Source of the DNA: Lentisphaeria bacterium
Lineage (GTDB): Bacteria > Verrucomicrobiota > Lentisphaeria > Victivallales > Victivallaceae
NCBI GenBank assembly: GCA_017457105.1
Contig: JAFTIA010000103.1
Span: 1 to 59,170, forward strand
Reading direction: 5' to 3'
DNA: 59,170 nt
Below are positions 15,383 to 24,319 of this stretch, one piece after another. The notes below the pieces were generated by a model. That model was given only the letters and a program-made list of their open reading frames with translations. It was not told the origin of the DNA and ran no database searches. How positions within the stretch are numbered: position 1 is the first letter of the stretch; the number at the start of each line of letters is the position of its first letter. A program made the position numbers and the translations under genes.

Positions 15383-16192
15383 TTATTTGCTTTCAAATTT
15401 TTTGGGGCAGACGCCGCCGGTGAATTGATTACCCGCAGTTACAGAACTGCCGGAGAGCCCTCGCTGCCAGATGGAACGCTTGCGGAATCTGGCGGCAAAC
15501 CGGTTGCCGACCTTGTCTTCCAGCGCAATCATACACGCACGGCCGCAGGAGGCGGCACAGCGATCCACCTTTTCACAACTGTCCGCCACAGCAAAAGCAC
15601 CGTTGCGGCAGATTTTGCAGTACTCAAGATCCAGTTTCCCATCCTTGTACGCCTCCAGCGGACAAGCTTCCATACAGGCATTGCAGTCTTTGCAGAAATC
15701 GCACTCGATCACCTCATCGCCTTCCAGTTCCAGCGTGGTAAAAATCACGCCGAACCGCTGACGGTGCCCGTATTCCGGCGTCAGGAAAAAGCCCCCTTTC
15801 CCGACAGACCCCAGACCGGCGGCATGGGCATAGGCGTTGATGTCCGGCACAAAGGAGTTACCGGCAATATCTTTCCCCAGCAGAGGAGATGCTTCAAATC
15901 CTTCCCGTTCAATGGCACAGCAAAGCTCATAAACGGTTCTGGCAAGGAACTGATCTTGCATCCAGTTCAGCCCGAAACACCCGTAAGTGTTGAAAAAACT
16001 GGTTCCTTCCTCAATGCCGCGCAGTGTCCCGCGCATGATCCGGTGCCCCACAACGATGACCGAACGGGTCCCGGGGGCAAATGTCCGGGGATCCGCCGTT
16101 TCCGGCAAATACCCCAGCCTTTCCACCGGAGCGATCCCGACCAAATCAGCACCGGAATCCCGTGCCGATCTTTTGATGTCAGCAGAATTCAT
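15383..16192 (-). CDS. QueG-like 4Fe-4S protein, short paralogue 1
   Basis: 269 aa. It shares the ADLVGIAPVERL start and HAAGLGSVGKGG core with the two downstream paralogues. Cysteine motifs are CDFCKDCNACMEACP, CKIC and CAASCGRAC. The start at 16192 has AAGGAGG 5 nt upstream and forms an ATGA overlap with the IclR stop; the reading frame could begin seven codons earlier but without a ribosome site. Cotranscription with the regulator suggests that the three Fe-S proteins are induced by a specific compound sensed by IclR. I infer a reductive or demethylation-type anaerobic role, but nothing in the sequence proves this. Confidence 0.7.
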   Translation of the reverse strand: MNSADIKRSARDSGADLVGIAPVERLGYLPETADPRTFAPGTRSVIVVGHRIMRGTLRGIEEGTSFFNTYGCFGLNWMQDQFLARTVYELCCAIEREGFEASPLLGKDIAGNSFVPDINAYAHAAGLGSVGKGGFFLTPEYGHRQRFGVIFTTLELEGDEVIECDFCKDCNACMEACPLEAYKDGKLDLEYCKICRNGAFAVADSCEKVDRCAASCGRACMIALEDKVGNRFAARFRKRSIWQRGLSGSSVTAGNQFTGGVCPKKFESK

Positions 16193-16980
16193 TTTTCCTC
16201 CTTGATTGTGCAATATTTCCCGGGATACGCCTCAACAGGGCATCCCTGTGCATAAGAAATCAATTTTCCGCAGGACAAAGCAGATTCGATCACCGTCTGC
16301 CACAAATCCTGTGTTAAATCCCGCTGCGGCGGGAGCATCACCCCAAGAGCCCCGTTCAACACGCCATTTTTCTCAAACAGCGGTACGCCGACAGCATTGA
16401 CCGCCCCGGGGATATACCGCCGTGCCCACCCCTGCTGCCGGATCACGGCAAGTTCTTTTTCAAAATCTGCCGGCCTATCCTGAAAATCCCCGGGGGCAGC
16501 CCAGGCGATTTCCGCAAGCAAAGCTGAACGGATCTCCTCCGGCGCATAAGCGGCACAGACCTTCCCGCAAGCGGAACTTGTGGGAGAATGCAAAGCCCCC
16601 ACCACCGTTTCATGGATCTCCGGGAAAAGTGCCGGATACTCCGTCCCGATGATCAGCGAATATCCGCAATAGATCCGGGTAACAAAAACTGCCCCGTCCA
16701 CCTTTTCCGCCAGCTGCCGCATATAAGGCCGGGCAATCCCCAGCAGATACTCCTTTTTCAACCGGGCGTTGGCAAGATTCAAAATCTTCAAACTGACCCG
16801 GTACTTGCGGCTGCCCGGAAGCTGTTCCACATACCCGGCTTCCGCCAGAGATTTCAGCAGACGGCAAATATGGCTGTTCGGCAGTTGAAAGTACGCTGCC
16901 ACTTCCTTTACAGAAACCGCTTCCGCCGTATCCGCCAGAAACTCCAAAACCTGTAAACCATTATGTAATGTATTATTCAT
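16189..16980 (-). CDS. IclR-family transcriptional regulator
   Basis: 263 aa. The N-terminal winged helix-turn-helix (about 1-65) contains VSVKEVAAYFQLPNSHICRL and YVEQLPGSRKYRVS. The C-terminal GAF-like effector domain (about 75-250) has TSSACGKVCAAYAPEE and AVGVPLFEKNG, typical of the family. It is the first gene of the operon with three Fe-S proteins (ATGA overlap). A 21-nt palindrome lies immediately upstream of its start codon, the expected place for autoregulation. No ribosome-binding sequence is visible between palindrome and ATG. The effector is unknown. Confidence 0.9.
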   Translation of the reverse strand: MNNTLHNGLQVLEFLADTAEAVSVKEVAAYFQLPNSHICRLLKSLAEAGYVEQLPGSRKYRVSLKILNLANARLKKEYLLGIARPYMRQLAEKVDGAVFVTRIYCGYSLIIGTEYPALFPEIHETVVGALHSPTSSACGKVCAAYAPEEIRSALLAEIAWAAPGDFQDRPADFEKELAVIRQQGWARRYIPGAVNAVGVPLFEKNGVLNGALGVMLPPQRDLTQDLWQTVIESALSCGKLISYAQGCPVEAYPGKYCTIKEEK

Positions 16981-16983
16981 ATC

Positions 16984-17004
16984 AAATTCTATATTTTAGA
17001 ATTT
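16984..17004. promoter_or_regulatory. Candidate IclR operator palindrome
   Basis: AAATTCTA and TAGAATTT form a perfect 8-bp inverted repeat around TATTT, ending 3 nt from the iclR ATG at 16980. Its position at the transcript start suggests an autoregulatory operator. It also occupies the place where a Shine-Dalgarno sequence would normally be. Confidence 0.5.
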
Positions 17005-17009
17005 TAAAT

Positions 17010-17038
17010 ATTGTTTTTCCATATTTTATCATTTACAA
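17010..17038 (-). promoter_or_regulatory. Candidate promoter of the iclR operon
   Basis: On the minus strand, TTGTAA (17033-17038) and AACAAT (17010-17015) are spaced by 17 nt, just upstream of the palindrome. The region is very AT-rich, so other boxes are possible. Confidence 0.35.
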
Positions 17039-17145
17039 CATAAATATACCGCATCCCCAAAAGTTTTCAAGGAAAAAATCCGGATTTTCCGGAAAAAAGC
17101 GGCAAAAGGCAACGAACTGAGCAGGGATTGCTATTTCATCGAGAC

Positions 17146-17180
17146 AAAAAAAAACGGCCCCGTCCGGGACCGTCTTTTTT
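17146..17180 (-). terminator. Rho-independent terminator after panD
   Basis: An 8-bp stem (ACGGCCCC 17154-17161 with GGGACCGT 17166-17173, one G-T pair) closes a 4-nt loop. It is flanked by A-run and T-run on opposite sides, so it can work in both directions. It lies directly downstream of panD. Confidence 0.85.
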
Positions 17181-17191
17181 CTGCAGAGAAG

Positions 17192-17548
17192 TTATTTCCG
17201 CAATGCGATCTGATTGTTTTCGTCCATCACGATCACTCTGGGGCGGAATGTACGGGCTTCTTCTTCCGTAAAAATGGAAAAGGCCATCACCGTCACCACA
17301 TCCCCCTTTTTGCCGCGCAATGCGGCAGGACCGTTCAAACAGAATGTCCGCTTGCCCCGTTCCCCGGGAATGGCGTATGTTTCCAGCCGTTCCCCGTTGG
17401 ACCGGTTCACCACCAGAATTTTCTCGTAAGGCAGGATCCCCGCCTCTTCCAGACACTCCAGATCGATCTCCATACTGCCTTCATACTCAACATCACACCC
17501 GGTAAGCCGGGCGGTATGGATCTTACCGCTCATCATTTGCTTCAGCAT
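17192..17548 (-). CDS. panD: Aspartate 1-decarboxylase (pyruvoyl enzyme)
   Basis: 118 aa, the usual length. It makes beta-alanine from L-aspartate for pantothenate and coenzyme A synthesis in the cytoplasm. The self-cleavage site is intact: Y22-E-G24-S25, where cleavage between G24 and S25 turns S25 into the pyruvoyl cofactor. K9 and the substrate-binding GPAA are present. AAGGAG lies 9 nt upstream of the start. The gene is monocistronic, with its own promoter and terminator, between the iclR operon and the divergent tad operon. Confidence 0.95.
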   Translation of the reverse strand: MLKQMMSGKIHTARLTGCDVEYEGSMEIDLECLEEAGILPYEKILVVNRSNGERLETYAIPGERGKRTFCLNGPAALRGKKGDVVTVMAFSIFTEEEARTFRPRVIVMDENNQIALRK

Positions 17549-17594
17549 GTAACCGTTCTCCTTTCAGGGCTGAACCCTTTTGACATGCATGGAT

Positions 17595-17623
17595 ACTATA
17601 CATCTTGTTCCCTCAAAATGCAA
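17595..17623 (-). promoter_or_regulatory. panD promoter
   Basis: On the minus strand, TTGCAT (17618-17623), a 17-nt spacer and TATAGT (17595-17600) form a good sigma-70 promoter about 45 nt upstream of panD. Confidence 0.6.
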
Positions 17624-17667
17624 TCCGGAAGGCGCAACATTTTTTTATCAATTTTTGCAGGAAAAAC

Positions 17668-17696
17668 TTGACGAAACCATTTGCAGGATGTATCTT
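17668..17696 (+). promoter_or_regulatory. Promoter of the tad operon
   Basis: TTGACG (17668-17673), a 17-nt spacer and TATCTT (17691-17696) lie 35 nt upstream of cpaB. The region is back-to-back with the panD promoter. Confidence 0.65.
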
Positions 17697-17730
17697 CTTT
17701 TCAAACACATAAATACAGGATATCACAACT

Positions 17731-18528
17731 ATGAAACAAAAACTGCTGCTGCTGGGTGCCGTCTTCTTTGGGTTTCTCGCTTTTATGTTGAGTTATAACC
17801 AGTTACAATACGAAAAACGCCGTATTGCAGGTTCTGCGGAATCCGTCCTGCTGGTACAGTTGAAAACCACAAAGACCGCAGGGGAGGAACTCCGGGATAC
17901 CGATATAACACGGGTGGAGGTCAAACGCCTCCCCAGCAAAGCCGTCGCCAACCGGGAAATTCTCTGGAAAGACCGCTACTCCGCCATCGGCCGCCAGCTG
18001 GAAACCACCGTCAATGCCGGCCAGATCCTGCTCCATACAGACTTGAAACCCATCAACCAGCGGCACGGCTTCAACAGCATCATCCCCTCCGGCCAGCGGG
18101 CGATCTCCATTCCGGTGGATACCACCGGGGCCGTCACCAATCTGGTGGGACCCAACGACAATGTAGATGTTATCGGCACATTCCGCTTCCCCGATCTGCG
18201 GGGCGATTCCTCGCTGGATACGGTAACGCTGACTATTTTGCAGAATGTCAAAGTTCTGGCAGTGGGGAACCGCTGGGGCGTTCAGCAATATGCGGATCAG
18301 AGTGCAAGCAACCGCGGGTACAGCACCGTTACCCTGCTGGTGTGGCCGGAAGAAGTGGAAATGCTGGTCTTTGCTTCCCAGAAAGGCCGCCTCTCCCTGA
18401 GTCTGCGGAACTTTGACGATGCCCGCATCGACCGTGCGCTGGAAGGCAAATCTGTCAACTTCAAGGAACTGGAAAAGAATATCCCGTCCTTCAATGAACA
18501 GCGCCGCAAACGGCAGCAATACCGCTGA
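17731..18528 (+). CDS. cpaB: Flp/Tad pilus assembly protein CpaB
   Basis: 265 aa. One N-terminal membrane helix (about 4-22) is followed by a SAF domain with the typical segments VNAGQILLHTDL, SGQRAISIPVD and VGPNDNVDVIGTF. The C-terminal RcpC-like region is also present (TVTLLVWPEEVEMLVFASQKGRLSL). CpaB acts in the periplasm near the secretin of the Tad pilus machine. It is the first gene of the cpaB-cpaF-tadB-tadC operon. No pilin, secretin or CpaE gene is in the window. Confidence 0.9.
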   Translation: MKQKLLLLGAVFFGFLAFMLSYNQLQYEKRRIAGSAESVLLVQLKTTKTAGEELRDTDITRVEVKRLPSKAVANREILWKDRYSAIGRQLETTVNAGQILLHTDLKPINQRHGFNSIIPSGQRAISIPVDTTGAVTNLVGPNDNVDVIGTFRFPDLRGDSSLDTVTLTILQNVKVLAVGNRWGVQQYADQSASNRGYSTVTLLVWPEEVEMLVFASQKGRLSLSLRNFDDARIDRALEGKSVNFKELEKNIPSFNEQRRKRQQYR

Positions 18529-18542
18529 TCCCGGGGGGAATC

Positions 18543-20291
18543 ATGATCCAGATCATCATCAACAGCCCCGGAAAAAAACCGGCAAGAGCCAAGCTGGATA
18601 ATGCGGCATACCTCATCGGGTCTGCGGCAGACTGCCATATCCGGCTGGACCGCCCGGAAATTTCCGCCTATCACGCTCAACTGATCGTCCAGAACAGCCG
18701 GATCCAGCTGATGGATCTGGGGAGTTCCAATGGCACCATCGTCAATGGCAATCCCCTCTATCCCCACGAACCTTATGACATCCGCCCCGGCGATAAATTT
18801 GATATTGGCAGGATCAATATAGAATTGACTCCGGAAGCGGCACAGGAACCGGTCCGTCCGGCGGCATCTGCACAGTCCAGCCAGCCCTCCCCCCCGCAAA
18901 AATCTGCACAGCCGTCGGCTCCGCAGCGGGAAATGGATGAGTACGGCAAAGAAAAGATCCCCCTGCTGAAAATTTCCGGTGTTTCGCCGGAAGACCGTGT
19001 TCTTCTTCAGGAGATCAAAAAGCTGGCGCATAAGGAATTGCTGGTGCGTTTGAATCTGAAAAAACTGGCCATATCCGGCATTTCCGAAGAAGACCTTGCG
19101 CAGAAGGCCAAAAGCACTATTGCCGAAATCGTTTCCCAGTTGAATATCCCTCTGCCGTCGACCGTGCCGCTGGATGTGTTGAAAAATGAACTTTTTCAGG
19201 AAGCTGTAGGCCTTGGACCTCTGGAATATCTTATTGCCATGGATGATATTACAGAAATCATGGTCAATGGTCCGGACAATGTCTATGTGGAACGCAAAGG
19301 GGAACTTTACAGGACCGACACCGCCTTTGCGGACAATCATCAGGTCATTGCCGCCATTGAGCGCATCGTTTCCCCGCTGGGGCGGCGTATCGACGAAAGT
19401 TCCCCGATGGTTGACGCCCGTTTGCCGGATGGCTCCCGTGTCAACGCCATTATTCCCCCGCTGGCACTGGAAGGTCCGTCCATCACCATCCGTAAATTTT
19501 CCCGGAAACCTCTGGAGGCGGCGGACTTGATCAGGTTCGGTTCTATTTCTCCGGAAATCGTTCATTTCCTCGATATTTGCGTTAAAGTCCGCAAAAATAT
19601 TCTGATTTCCGGCGGTACCGGCTCCGGTAAAACCACGCTGCTGAATGTTTTGAGTTCCTTCCTGCCCAACCGGGAACGGATCATTACGGTGGAAGATGCC
19701 GCCGAATTGCAGCTTCATCAGGAACATCTGGTACGGCTGGAATCCCGCCCGCCCAACGTGGAAGGCAGGGGGGAAATCTCCATCCGGGATCTGGTGCGGA
19801 ACTGCCTGCGTATGCGTCCTGACCGCATTGTAGTCGGCGAGTGCCGCGGCGGAGAGGCACTGGACATGTTGCAAGCGATGAATACCGGTCATGACGGGTC
19901 CTTGACAACTATTCACGCCAACTCTCCCCGGGATGCTCTTGCCCGTTTGGAAACACTGGTATTGATGGCAGGATTTGATCTGCCGCTCCGGGCCATCCGG
20001 GAACAGATCGCCTCCGCCATCCATATCATCGTCCAGATCAGCCGTGAACGGGACGGCTCCCGCAAGGTGATGAAAGTCAGCGAAATCACCAAAATGGAAG
20101 GGGATGTGATCACCTTGCAGGATATTTTTGAATTCCATCAGGAAGGCTGGGACGCAAACAACCGCATTGTGGGCTCGTTCCGCCCCACCGGCGGCGTACC
20201 GACCTTTCTGGAAGAGATCGAACGGGCAAAACTCCCGCTGGATATTGCCATGTTTGATCCCAAACGGAAAACCGCAGGAGGTATCGGATGA
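18543..20291 (+). CDS. cpaF: CpaF/TadA secretion ATPase with N-terminal FHA domain
   Basis: 582 aa. Residues 1-100 form an FHA phosphothreonine-binding domain (ISAYHAQL and SSNGTIVNG are canonical; the usual GR is GS). A Pro/Ser/Gln-rich linker to about 135 follows, then the type II/IV secretion ATPase. Walker A is GGTGSGKT (357-364), with a Walker B/His-box region that includes [18 protein letters not shown] and [13 protein letters not shown]. It powers assembly of Flp pili at the inner membrane. The FHA domain implies that ATPase location or partner choice depends on a phosphorylated protein, and a Ser/Thr kinase is encoded at 48-51 kb, though a link is only inferred. The stop overlaps the tadB start (ATGA). 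Confidence 0.92.
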   Translation: MIQIIINSPGKKPARAKLDNAAYLIGSAADCHIRLDRPEISAYHAQLIVQNSRIQLMDLGSSNGTIVNGNPLYPHEPYDIRPGDKFDIGRINIELTPEAAQEPVRPAASAQSSQPSPPQKSAQPSAPQREMDEYGKEKIPLLKISGVSPEDRVLLQEIKKLAHKELLVRLNLKKLAISGISEEDLAQKAKSTIAEIVSQLNIPLPSTVPLDVLKNELFQEAVGLGPLEYLIAMDDITEIMVNGPDNVYVERKGELYRTDTAFADNHQVIAAIERIVSPLGRRIDESSPMVDARLPDGSRVNAIIPPLALEGPSITIRKFSRKPLEAADLIRFGSISPEIVHFLDICVKVRKNILISGGTGSGKTTLLNVLSSFLPNRERIITVEDAAELQLHQEHLVRLESRPPNVEGRGEISIRDLVRNCLRMRPDRIVVGECRGGEALDMLQAMNTGHDGSLTTIHANSPRDALARLETLVLMAGFDLPLRAIREQIASAIHIIVQISRERDGSRKVMKVSEITKMEGDVITLQDIFEFHQEGWDANNRIVGSFRPTGGVPTFLEEIERAKLPLDIAMFDPKRKTAGGIG

Positions 20292-21181
20292 TGGCAAATT
20301 TGCTGAATCACTCTCTGCTGCCCAGTTTGATGATCATGGCAAGCATTTCTCTGGCGGCATATGCCATTCTGGACTTTATCAGTTTTGTTTCAGTCCGATA
20401 CCGGGAACGGTATTTGCATGAAGCAGCCATGGAACTGGATGATGTACTGATCCAGATGCCTGCAGGCCGGATGTTGGATTTAAGTATGGCCATCAGTGCG
20501 ATTGCCGCACTTTTGACTTTTCTTCTGTTGAAAAGTTTCAGTGAATTAAGCTGGTTGGCCAGTGCGACAGTCGCTATCATGGCGGCGATCCTGCTCTTTC
20601 CCCTGCCCCGGCTGGGGCTGCGGCAGTTGCGGAAACGGCGGGTGGCAAAATTCAATGAACAATTGGAAGACGTGCTGATGGAAATCTCCAGCTCCCTCAA
20701 GGCAGGATTCAGCATCCAGCAGGCCATTGAAGAAGTGGGGGACGAAGCCCGTCCGCCGATTTCGGTGGAATTCCGCCTGCTGGCACAGGAGTGCCGTTTG
20801 GGGGTCCCGCTGACGCAGGCATTGGAAAACATGAACCGCCGTCTGGAATCCGAAGACTTTGAACTGGTTGCCACAGCGATCATCACCGCCCGGCAGACCG
20901 GCGGTGAACTTACCGGAGCCTTGGAACGGCTGGCGGCTCTGATCCGGGAACGGTTGCGTATTGCCCGGAAACTTCACGCCATTACCGCTATGGGCAGAAT
21001 GCAGGCGTGGATGATCGGCGCCATGCCATTTGTTCTTCTGATCGGCATCAATTATGTAGCACCTGCGCTTTTGGAAGGCATATTTGACTCCATTATCGGA
21101 TATGCTTTGCTGGGCGGCGTTTTCCTGCTGGTCACGATCGGTTTTCTGGTGATCCGCAAGATCACTACCATCGATATTTGA
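20288..21181 (+). CDS. tadB: Tad inner-membrane platform protein TadB
   Basis: 297 aa. It has N-terminal hydrophobic segments, the GspF/TadB cytoplasmic domain (LEDVLMEISSSLKAGFSIQQAI and TARQTGGELTGALERLA), and C-terminal helices. Together with TadC it forms the platform on which the CpaF motor acts. It overlaps cpaF by 4 nt and lies 13 nt before tadC. Confidence 0.92.
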   Translation: MMANLLNHSLLPSLMIMASISLAAYAILDFISFVSVRYRERYLHEAAMELDDVLIQMPAGRMLDLSMAISAIAALLTFLLLKSFSELSWLASATVAIMAAILLFPLPRLGLRQLRKRRVAKFNEQLEDVLMEISSSLKAGFSIQQAIEEVGDEARPPISVEFRLLAQECRLGVPLTQALENMNRRLESEDFELVATAIITARQTGGELTGALERLAALIRERLRIARKLHAITAMGRMQAWMIGAMPFVLLIGINYVAPALLEGIFDSIIGYALLGGVFLLVTIGFLVIRKITTIDI

Positions 21182-21194
21182 GAAAGGATTTGAA

Positions 21195-22073
21195 ATGGGA
21201 GACTTTCTACTTCTGCTCTCGGCAATTTTATACGGTCTGTCTCTGGGGTTTCTGGCATACTTTCTGATCAGTGCTATGACCAGAGTTGAAATTTCGGGGA
21301 ATGTTGTAACTTCGGAACTGAAAAATACAATGCCGATCATGATCCGGCTGATGATGCCTCTTCTGCCCAATGTGCGGCGGCTGGCGGGCAATCAGGTATT
21401 TCATTCCGCCCGGGAAGCCATTGCCCCCAAACTGTGGATGGCAGGATACGGCGACAATATTACCCCGGTGGATTTTATCGGATTGCGCATTCTTTTTACG
21501 CTTGCGGGCATGCTCATCATCACGCTGGGTGTAGCAAGGGGCTATGCTTTCCCCGGGCTGATTGCCGGATTACTGCTGACGATTTATCCGGCAGCATGGC
21601 TGAATACCCGGATCGCAAAACGGCACATGGAAATTTTGCGGGCTCTGCCCAATCTGCTGGACCTGCTGACCTTGTCGGTGGAAGCGGGGAAAGATTTCAT
21701 GTCCAGTTTGCGGGATATTCTCCACCGCCGGAAAATGGATGCCCTTGGAGAAGAGTGGATGCGGACCTTTCAGGAGATCCAGCTGGGGAGAAAAAGGACC
21801 GATGCTTTGCGGGATCTTTCCCACCGGGTGCGGCAGCCGGATCTGACCAGCGTGGTCAACGCCATCATTCAGGCGGAAGAACTGGGGGTCAGCATCGGGC
21901 AGCTTCTTCGTATTCAGGGAGATATGCTGCGAAACAAACGATTTTCTCTGGCGGAAAAACTGGCGAATGAAGCACCGGTCAAAATCATTGTCCCCATCGT
22001 ACTGTTTATTTTCCCTGCGGTCATGCTGATTCTGCTGGTTCCGCTGGGGCTGAAAGTTTTTGCGTTGCTGTAA
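21195..22073 (+). CDS. tadC: Tad inner-membrane platform protein TadC
   Basis: 292 aa. A GspF-type domain is recognisable in LPNLLDLLTLSVEAGKDF and VNAIIQAEELGVSIGQLLRIQ, with membrane helices at the N terminus, middle and C terminus (FIFPAVMLILLVPLGLKVF). It is the TadB partner. Its TAA stop overlaps the next start by one base (TAATG), which ties a non-Tad membrane protein to this operon. Confidence 0.9.
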   Translation: MGDFLLLLSAILYGLSLGFLAYFLISAMTRVEISGNVVTSELKNTMPIMIRLMMPLLPNVRRLAGNQVFHSAREAIAPKLWMAGYGDNITPVDFIGLRILFTLAGMLIITLGVARGYAFPGLIAGLLLTIYPAAWLNTRIAKRHMEILRALPNLLDLLTLSVEAGKDFMSSLRDILHRRKMDALGEEWMRTFQEIQLGRKRTDALRDLSHRVRQPDLTSVVNAIIQAEELGVSIGQLLRIQGDMLRNKRFSLAEKLANEAPVKIIVPIVLFIFPAVMLILLVPLGLKVFALL

Positions 22074-23491
22074 TGAAAAATTCATTTCTCTTTTTCCGGA
22101 CAGCCCTTTCTCCGCGGCAGATCCTTCTGGCAGGGATGGTTTTACTGGGGATTTTTTCCCTCTGTTTTGCCTTTACAGATGTTACGATCTCGGGCAATGA
22201 CGCCACCCGTTTTGCCGTAATCCAGGCGGTTGGCGAACAACATGTTTTCCATATCGAAAACACGGAGTTCCGCACAGTGGATCTTGTCCGCAGGGACGGG
22301 CACATTTACAGCGATAAACCCTTGTTTCCGGCGTGGAGCATGGGGATGCTTCACCGGGCGGTCCACGCCGTGACCGGCTGGCAATTTGCAGAAAATTACG
22401 CTCTCCTGATATGGTTTTACAATGTACTCACCGGTTTTGTGTGCAACGCCCTGATTTTCTGGTGGCTCTTCAACGCTTTCCGCAGGATCAGGAAAGGCAG
22501 TGTCCCGGTGAAAGGATTGCTGGCATTTGCGGGGGTTTGCACCACCTGGATCTTGAGTTACAGTGTGATTTTCAACAACCACACTCCGGCGGCAGTCATT
22601 GTGCTTGGAACCTATATCATGCTGGAAAAATTCCGGCAAAAACCCGCGGCACCTCTTGCCTGGGGAATCGGTGCGGCGGCAGGTTTTCTGGCGGCGTGGG
22701 ATATTCCTCTCGGCGGGCTCTGCTGTGCGGCGGTTTGTGCGGCAGTTTGGCAAATGACTCCCGGCAAAAATATTTTCTTTACTGCTGCCGGAGCGGGACT
22801 CCTGCTGTTTCTTTCCGGACTGCTGAATTTTTGGGCCTACGGGGTCTGGACTCCATTGTATATGGCAGGAACCACGGGAACATTCCACCCGGTACTGAAT
22901 CTGTCTTTGGGCTACTGGGTGGAAGCGTTGTTCGGCTGGCAGGGGCTTTTTCTGTATCAGCCTTTCCTGATCTTGGGCCTGATCCCCCGGAAAAAGGAAT
23001 CCGTCCCGGATCGCTGGATGTATATCTTTGCCATTGCCGGGATCGTGTTTTACTGTACCGTCACCAATGAATTCGGCGGGGCCTCCTACGGATTCCGGTA
23101 TCTGATCCCGCTGATACCTGTTCTTTACTGCCGGACGGTCAAATGGCTGCTGACAGTGCAGATCCCGGCAGCCGGAAAAACAGCGGCAGCGGCAGTTCTC
23201 CTGCTGTGGGGGTTGGCAAGTGCAGTTGTGGGGGCCTATGTGCCGTTCGGCGTAGGTTTTGAAGGATACCGGACTCCGGAAGGGCATTTCTGCCGCACGA
23301 TCCGCAGTTCCTTCGGCGGCAATCTCTTGAGTGCCTGTTTTGAGTATGCGCCGGATTCCCGGTTGACGGCGGCGTTGATCAGGCATTACGGTCTTGCCAA
23401 TGCGTATCGCTATTTGTATGAAAGTTATTTTAACATCAAACGCCCGGACTTGATCAAAAGAGTACAGGAACGGGTCAGGGAGCTGCCATGA
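22073..23491 (+). CDS. Polytopic membrane protein, possible GT-C-type glycosyltransferase
   Basis: 472 aa with about ten predicted membrane helices. The first large outside loop after helix 1 contains two acidic or charged patches (ISGNDATRF, ENTEFRTVDLVRRDGH) and the SDKPLFPAW segment. DKP-type motifs in the first loop are common in PMT-like GT-C enzymes and related lipid-linked sugar transferases, but I cannot assign a family with certainty. It is coupled to tadC (TAATG) and to the Nif3 gene (ATGA). A role in pilin or surface glycosylation would fit the neighbourhood and is pure inference. Confidence 0.6.
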   Translation: MKNSFLFFRTALSPRQILLAGMVLLGIFSLCFAFTDVTISGNDATRFAVIQAVGEQHVFHIENTEFRTVDLVRRDGHIYSDKPLFPAWSMGMLHRAVHAVTGWQFAENYALLIWFYNVLTGFVCNALIFWWLFNAFRRIRKGSVPVKGLLAFAGVCTTWILSYSVIFNNHTPAAVIVLGTYIMLEKFRQKPAAPLAWGIGAAAGFLAAWDIPLGGLCCAAVCAAVWQMTPGKNIFFTAAGAGLLLFLSGLLNFWAYGVWTPLYMAGTTGTFHPVLNLSLGYWVEALFGWQGLFLYQPFLILGLIPRKKESVPDRWMYIFAIAGIVFYCTVTNEFGGASYGFRYLIPLIPVLYCRTVKWLLTVQIPAAGKTAAAAVLLLWGLASAVVGAYVPFGVGFEGYRTPEGHFCRTIRSSFGGNLLSACFEYAPDSRLTAALIRHYGLANAYRYLYESYFNIKRPDLIKRVQERVRELP

Positions 23492-24237
23492 AAAGAGATG
23501 AATTGGTTTCTTATTTGAATAAACGCCTGAACCTCTCCGCTTTTGCCGGGGATGTTTCCAATAACGGGTTGCAGGTGGAAGGGGCGGATGAAGTTTCAAA
23601 GATCATCGTGGGGGTGGATGGCTGTATGGAACTTTTTCAGCGTGCCGTGGATGAAAATGCACCATTCATCATTGTTCATCACGGGATCAGCTGGGGCAGT
23701 GAACCCCGCCGGTTTTCCGGCATTACGGCTAAACGGCTGAAACTCCTGTTTCAGCACAATATTTCGCTGTATGCCTGTCATCTGCCGCTGGATGCCCACC
23801 CGGAACTGGGCAACAATGCCCAGTTGTGCGGAGAAGCGGGGATCATTGATAAAGTTCCCTGCTGCAATTACCACGGGTTGAACATTGGTTTCGCCGGAAA
23901 TTTTGCCGGACCGCTGACCTTGAAAGAGCTGGCGGAAAGATTGGGCGGGGCCCATACCATGCTGGGGGATCCAGCACGCCTTCTCAAGAGTGCCGCAGTG
24001 GTTTCCGGCGGAGGCGGCAATGATGCGCTGGATGATGCCGTTTCCCGGAATGCAGATGTGCTGATCACCGGAGAATTGAGCCATGAAATGTTTCATTCTG
24101 CGCAGGAAAATGATATAGCAGTCCTGGCACTGGGGCATTACGCTTCGGAAACCCGAGGTGTCCGGGCAGTGTTGAAAGATTTGCAAAACAACTTTGATCT
24201 GCCGGGATCATTTGCAGACATCCCGACCGGGCTTTGA
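23488..24237 (+). CDS. Nif3-like dinuclear metal-centre protein
   Basis: 249 aa. Metal-binding motifs of the Nif3/YbgI/DUF34 family are all present: VHHGISWG, ACHLPLDAHPELGNN and, near the C terminus, ALGHYASETRGV. The family forms hexameric rings with two metal ions per subunit. The cellular reaction is still unsettled (the old name GTP cyclohydrolase I type 2 is doubtful). It is the last gene of the tad operon (ATGA overlap) and is followed by a strong terminator. Confidence 0.9.
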   Translation: MKRDELVSYLNKRLNLSAFAGDVSNNGLQVEGADEVSKIIVGVDGCMELFQRAVDENAPFIIVHHGISWGSEPRRFSGITAKRLKLLFQHNISLYACHLPLDAHPELGNNAQLCGEAGIIDKVPCCNYHGLNIGFAGNFAGPLTLKELAERLGGAHTMLGDPARLLKSAAVVSGGGGNDALDDAVSRNADVLITGELSHEMFHSAQENDIAVLALGHYASETRGVRAVLKDLQNNFDLPGSFADIPTGL

Positions 24238-24267
24238 GCCGCCGGGAAGAGCGGGCTTCTGAACTGT

Positions 24268-24315
24268 AAAAAATCCCCGTCCGGATACCGCCGTCGGGGA
24301 CATATGGATTTTTTA
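24268..24315. terminator. Bidirectional terminator between nif3-like and glpQ-like genes
   Basis: TCCCCG (24274-24279) pairs with CGGGGA (24295-24300), flanked by AAAAAATCC on the left and GGATTTTTT on the right, which can pair as well. It lies between two convergent genes, 30 nt after one stop and a few nt from the other. Confidence 0.75.
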
Positions 24316-24319
24316 TCTG

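Noticed and set aside
18297-20297. Open frame of 666 codons on the minus strand opposite cpaB and cpaF
   Set aside because: The plus strand encodes clear CpaB and CpaF with intact motifs; the antisense frame has no recognisable domain or ribosome site.
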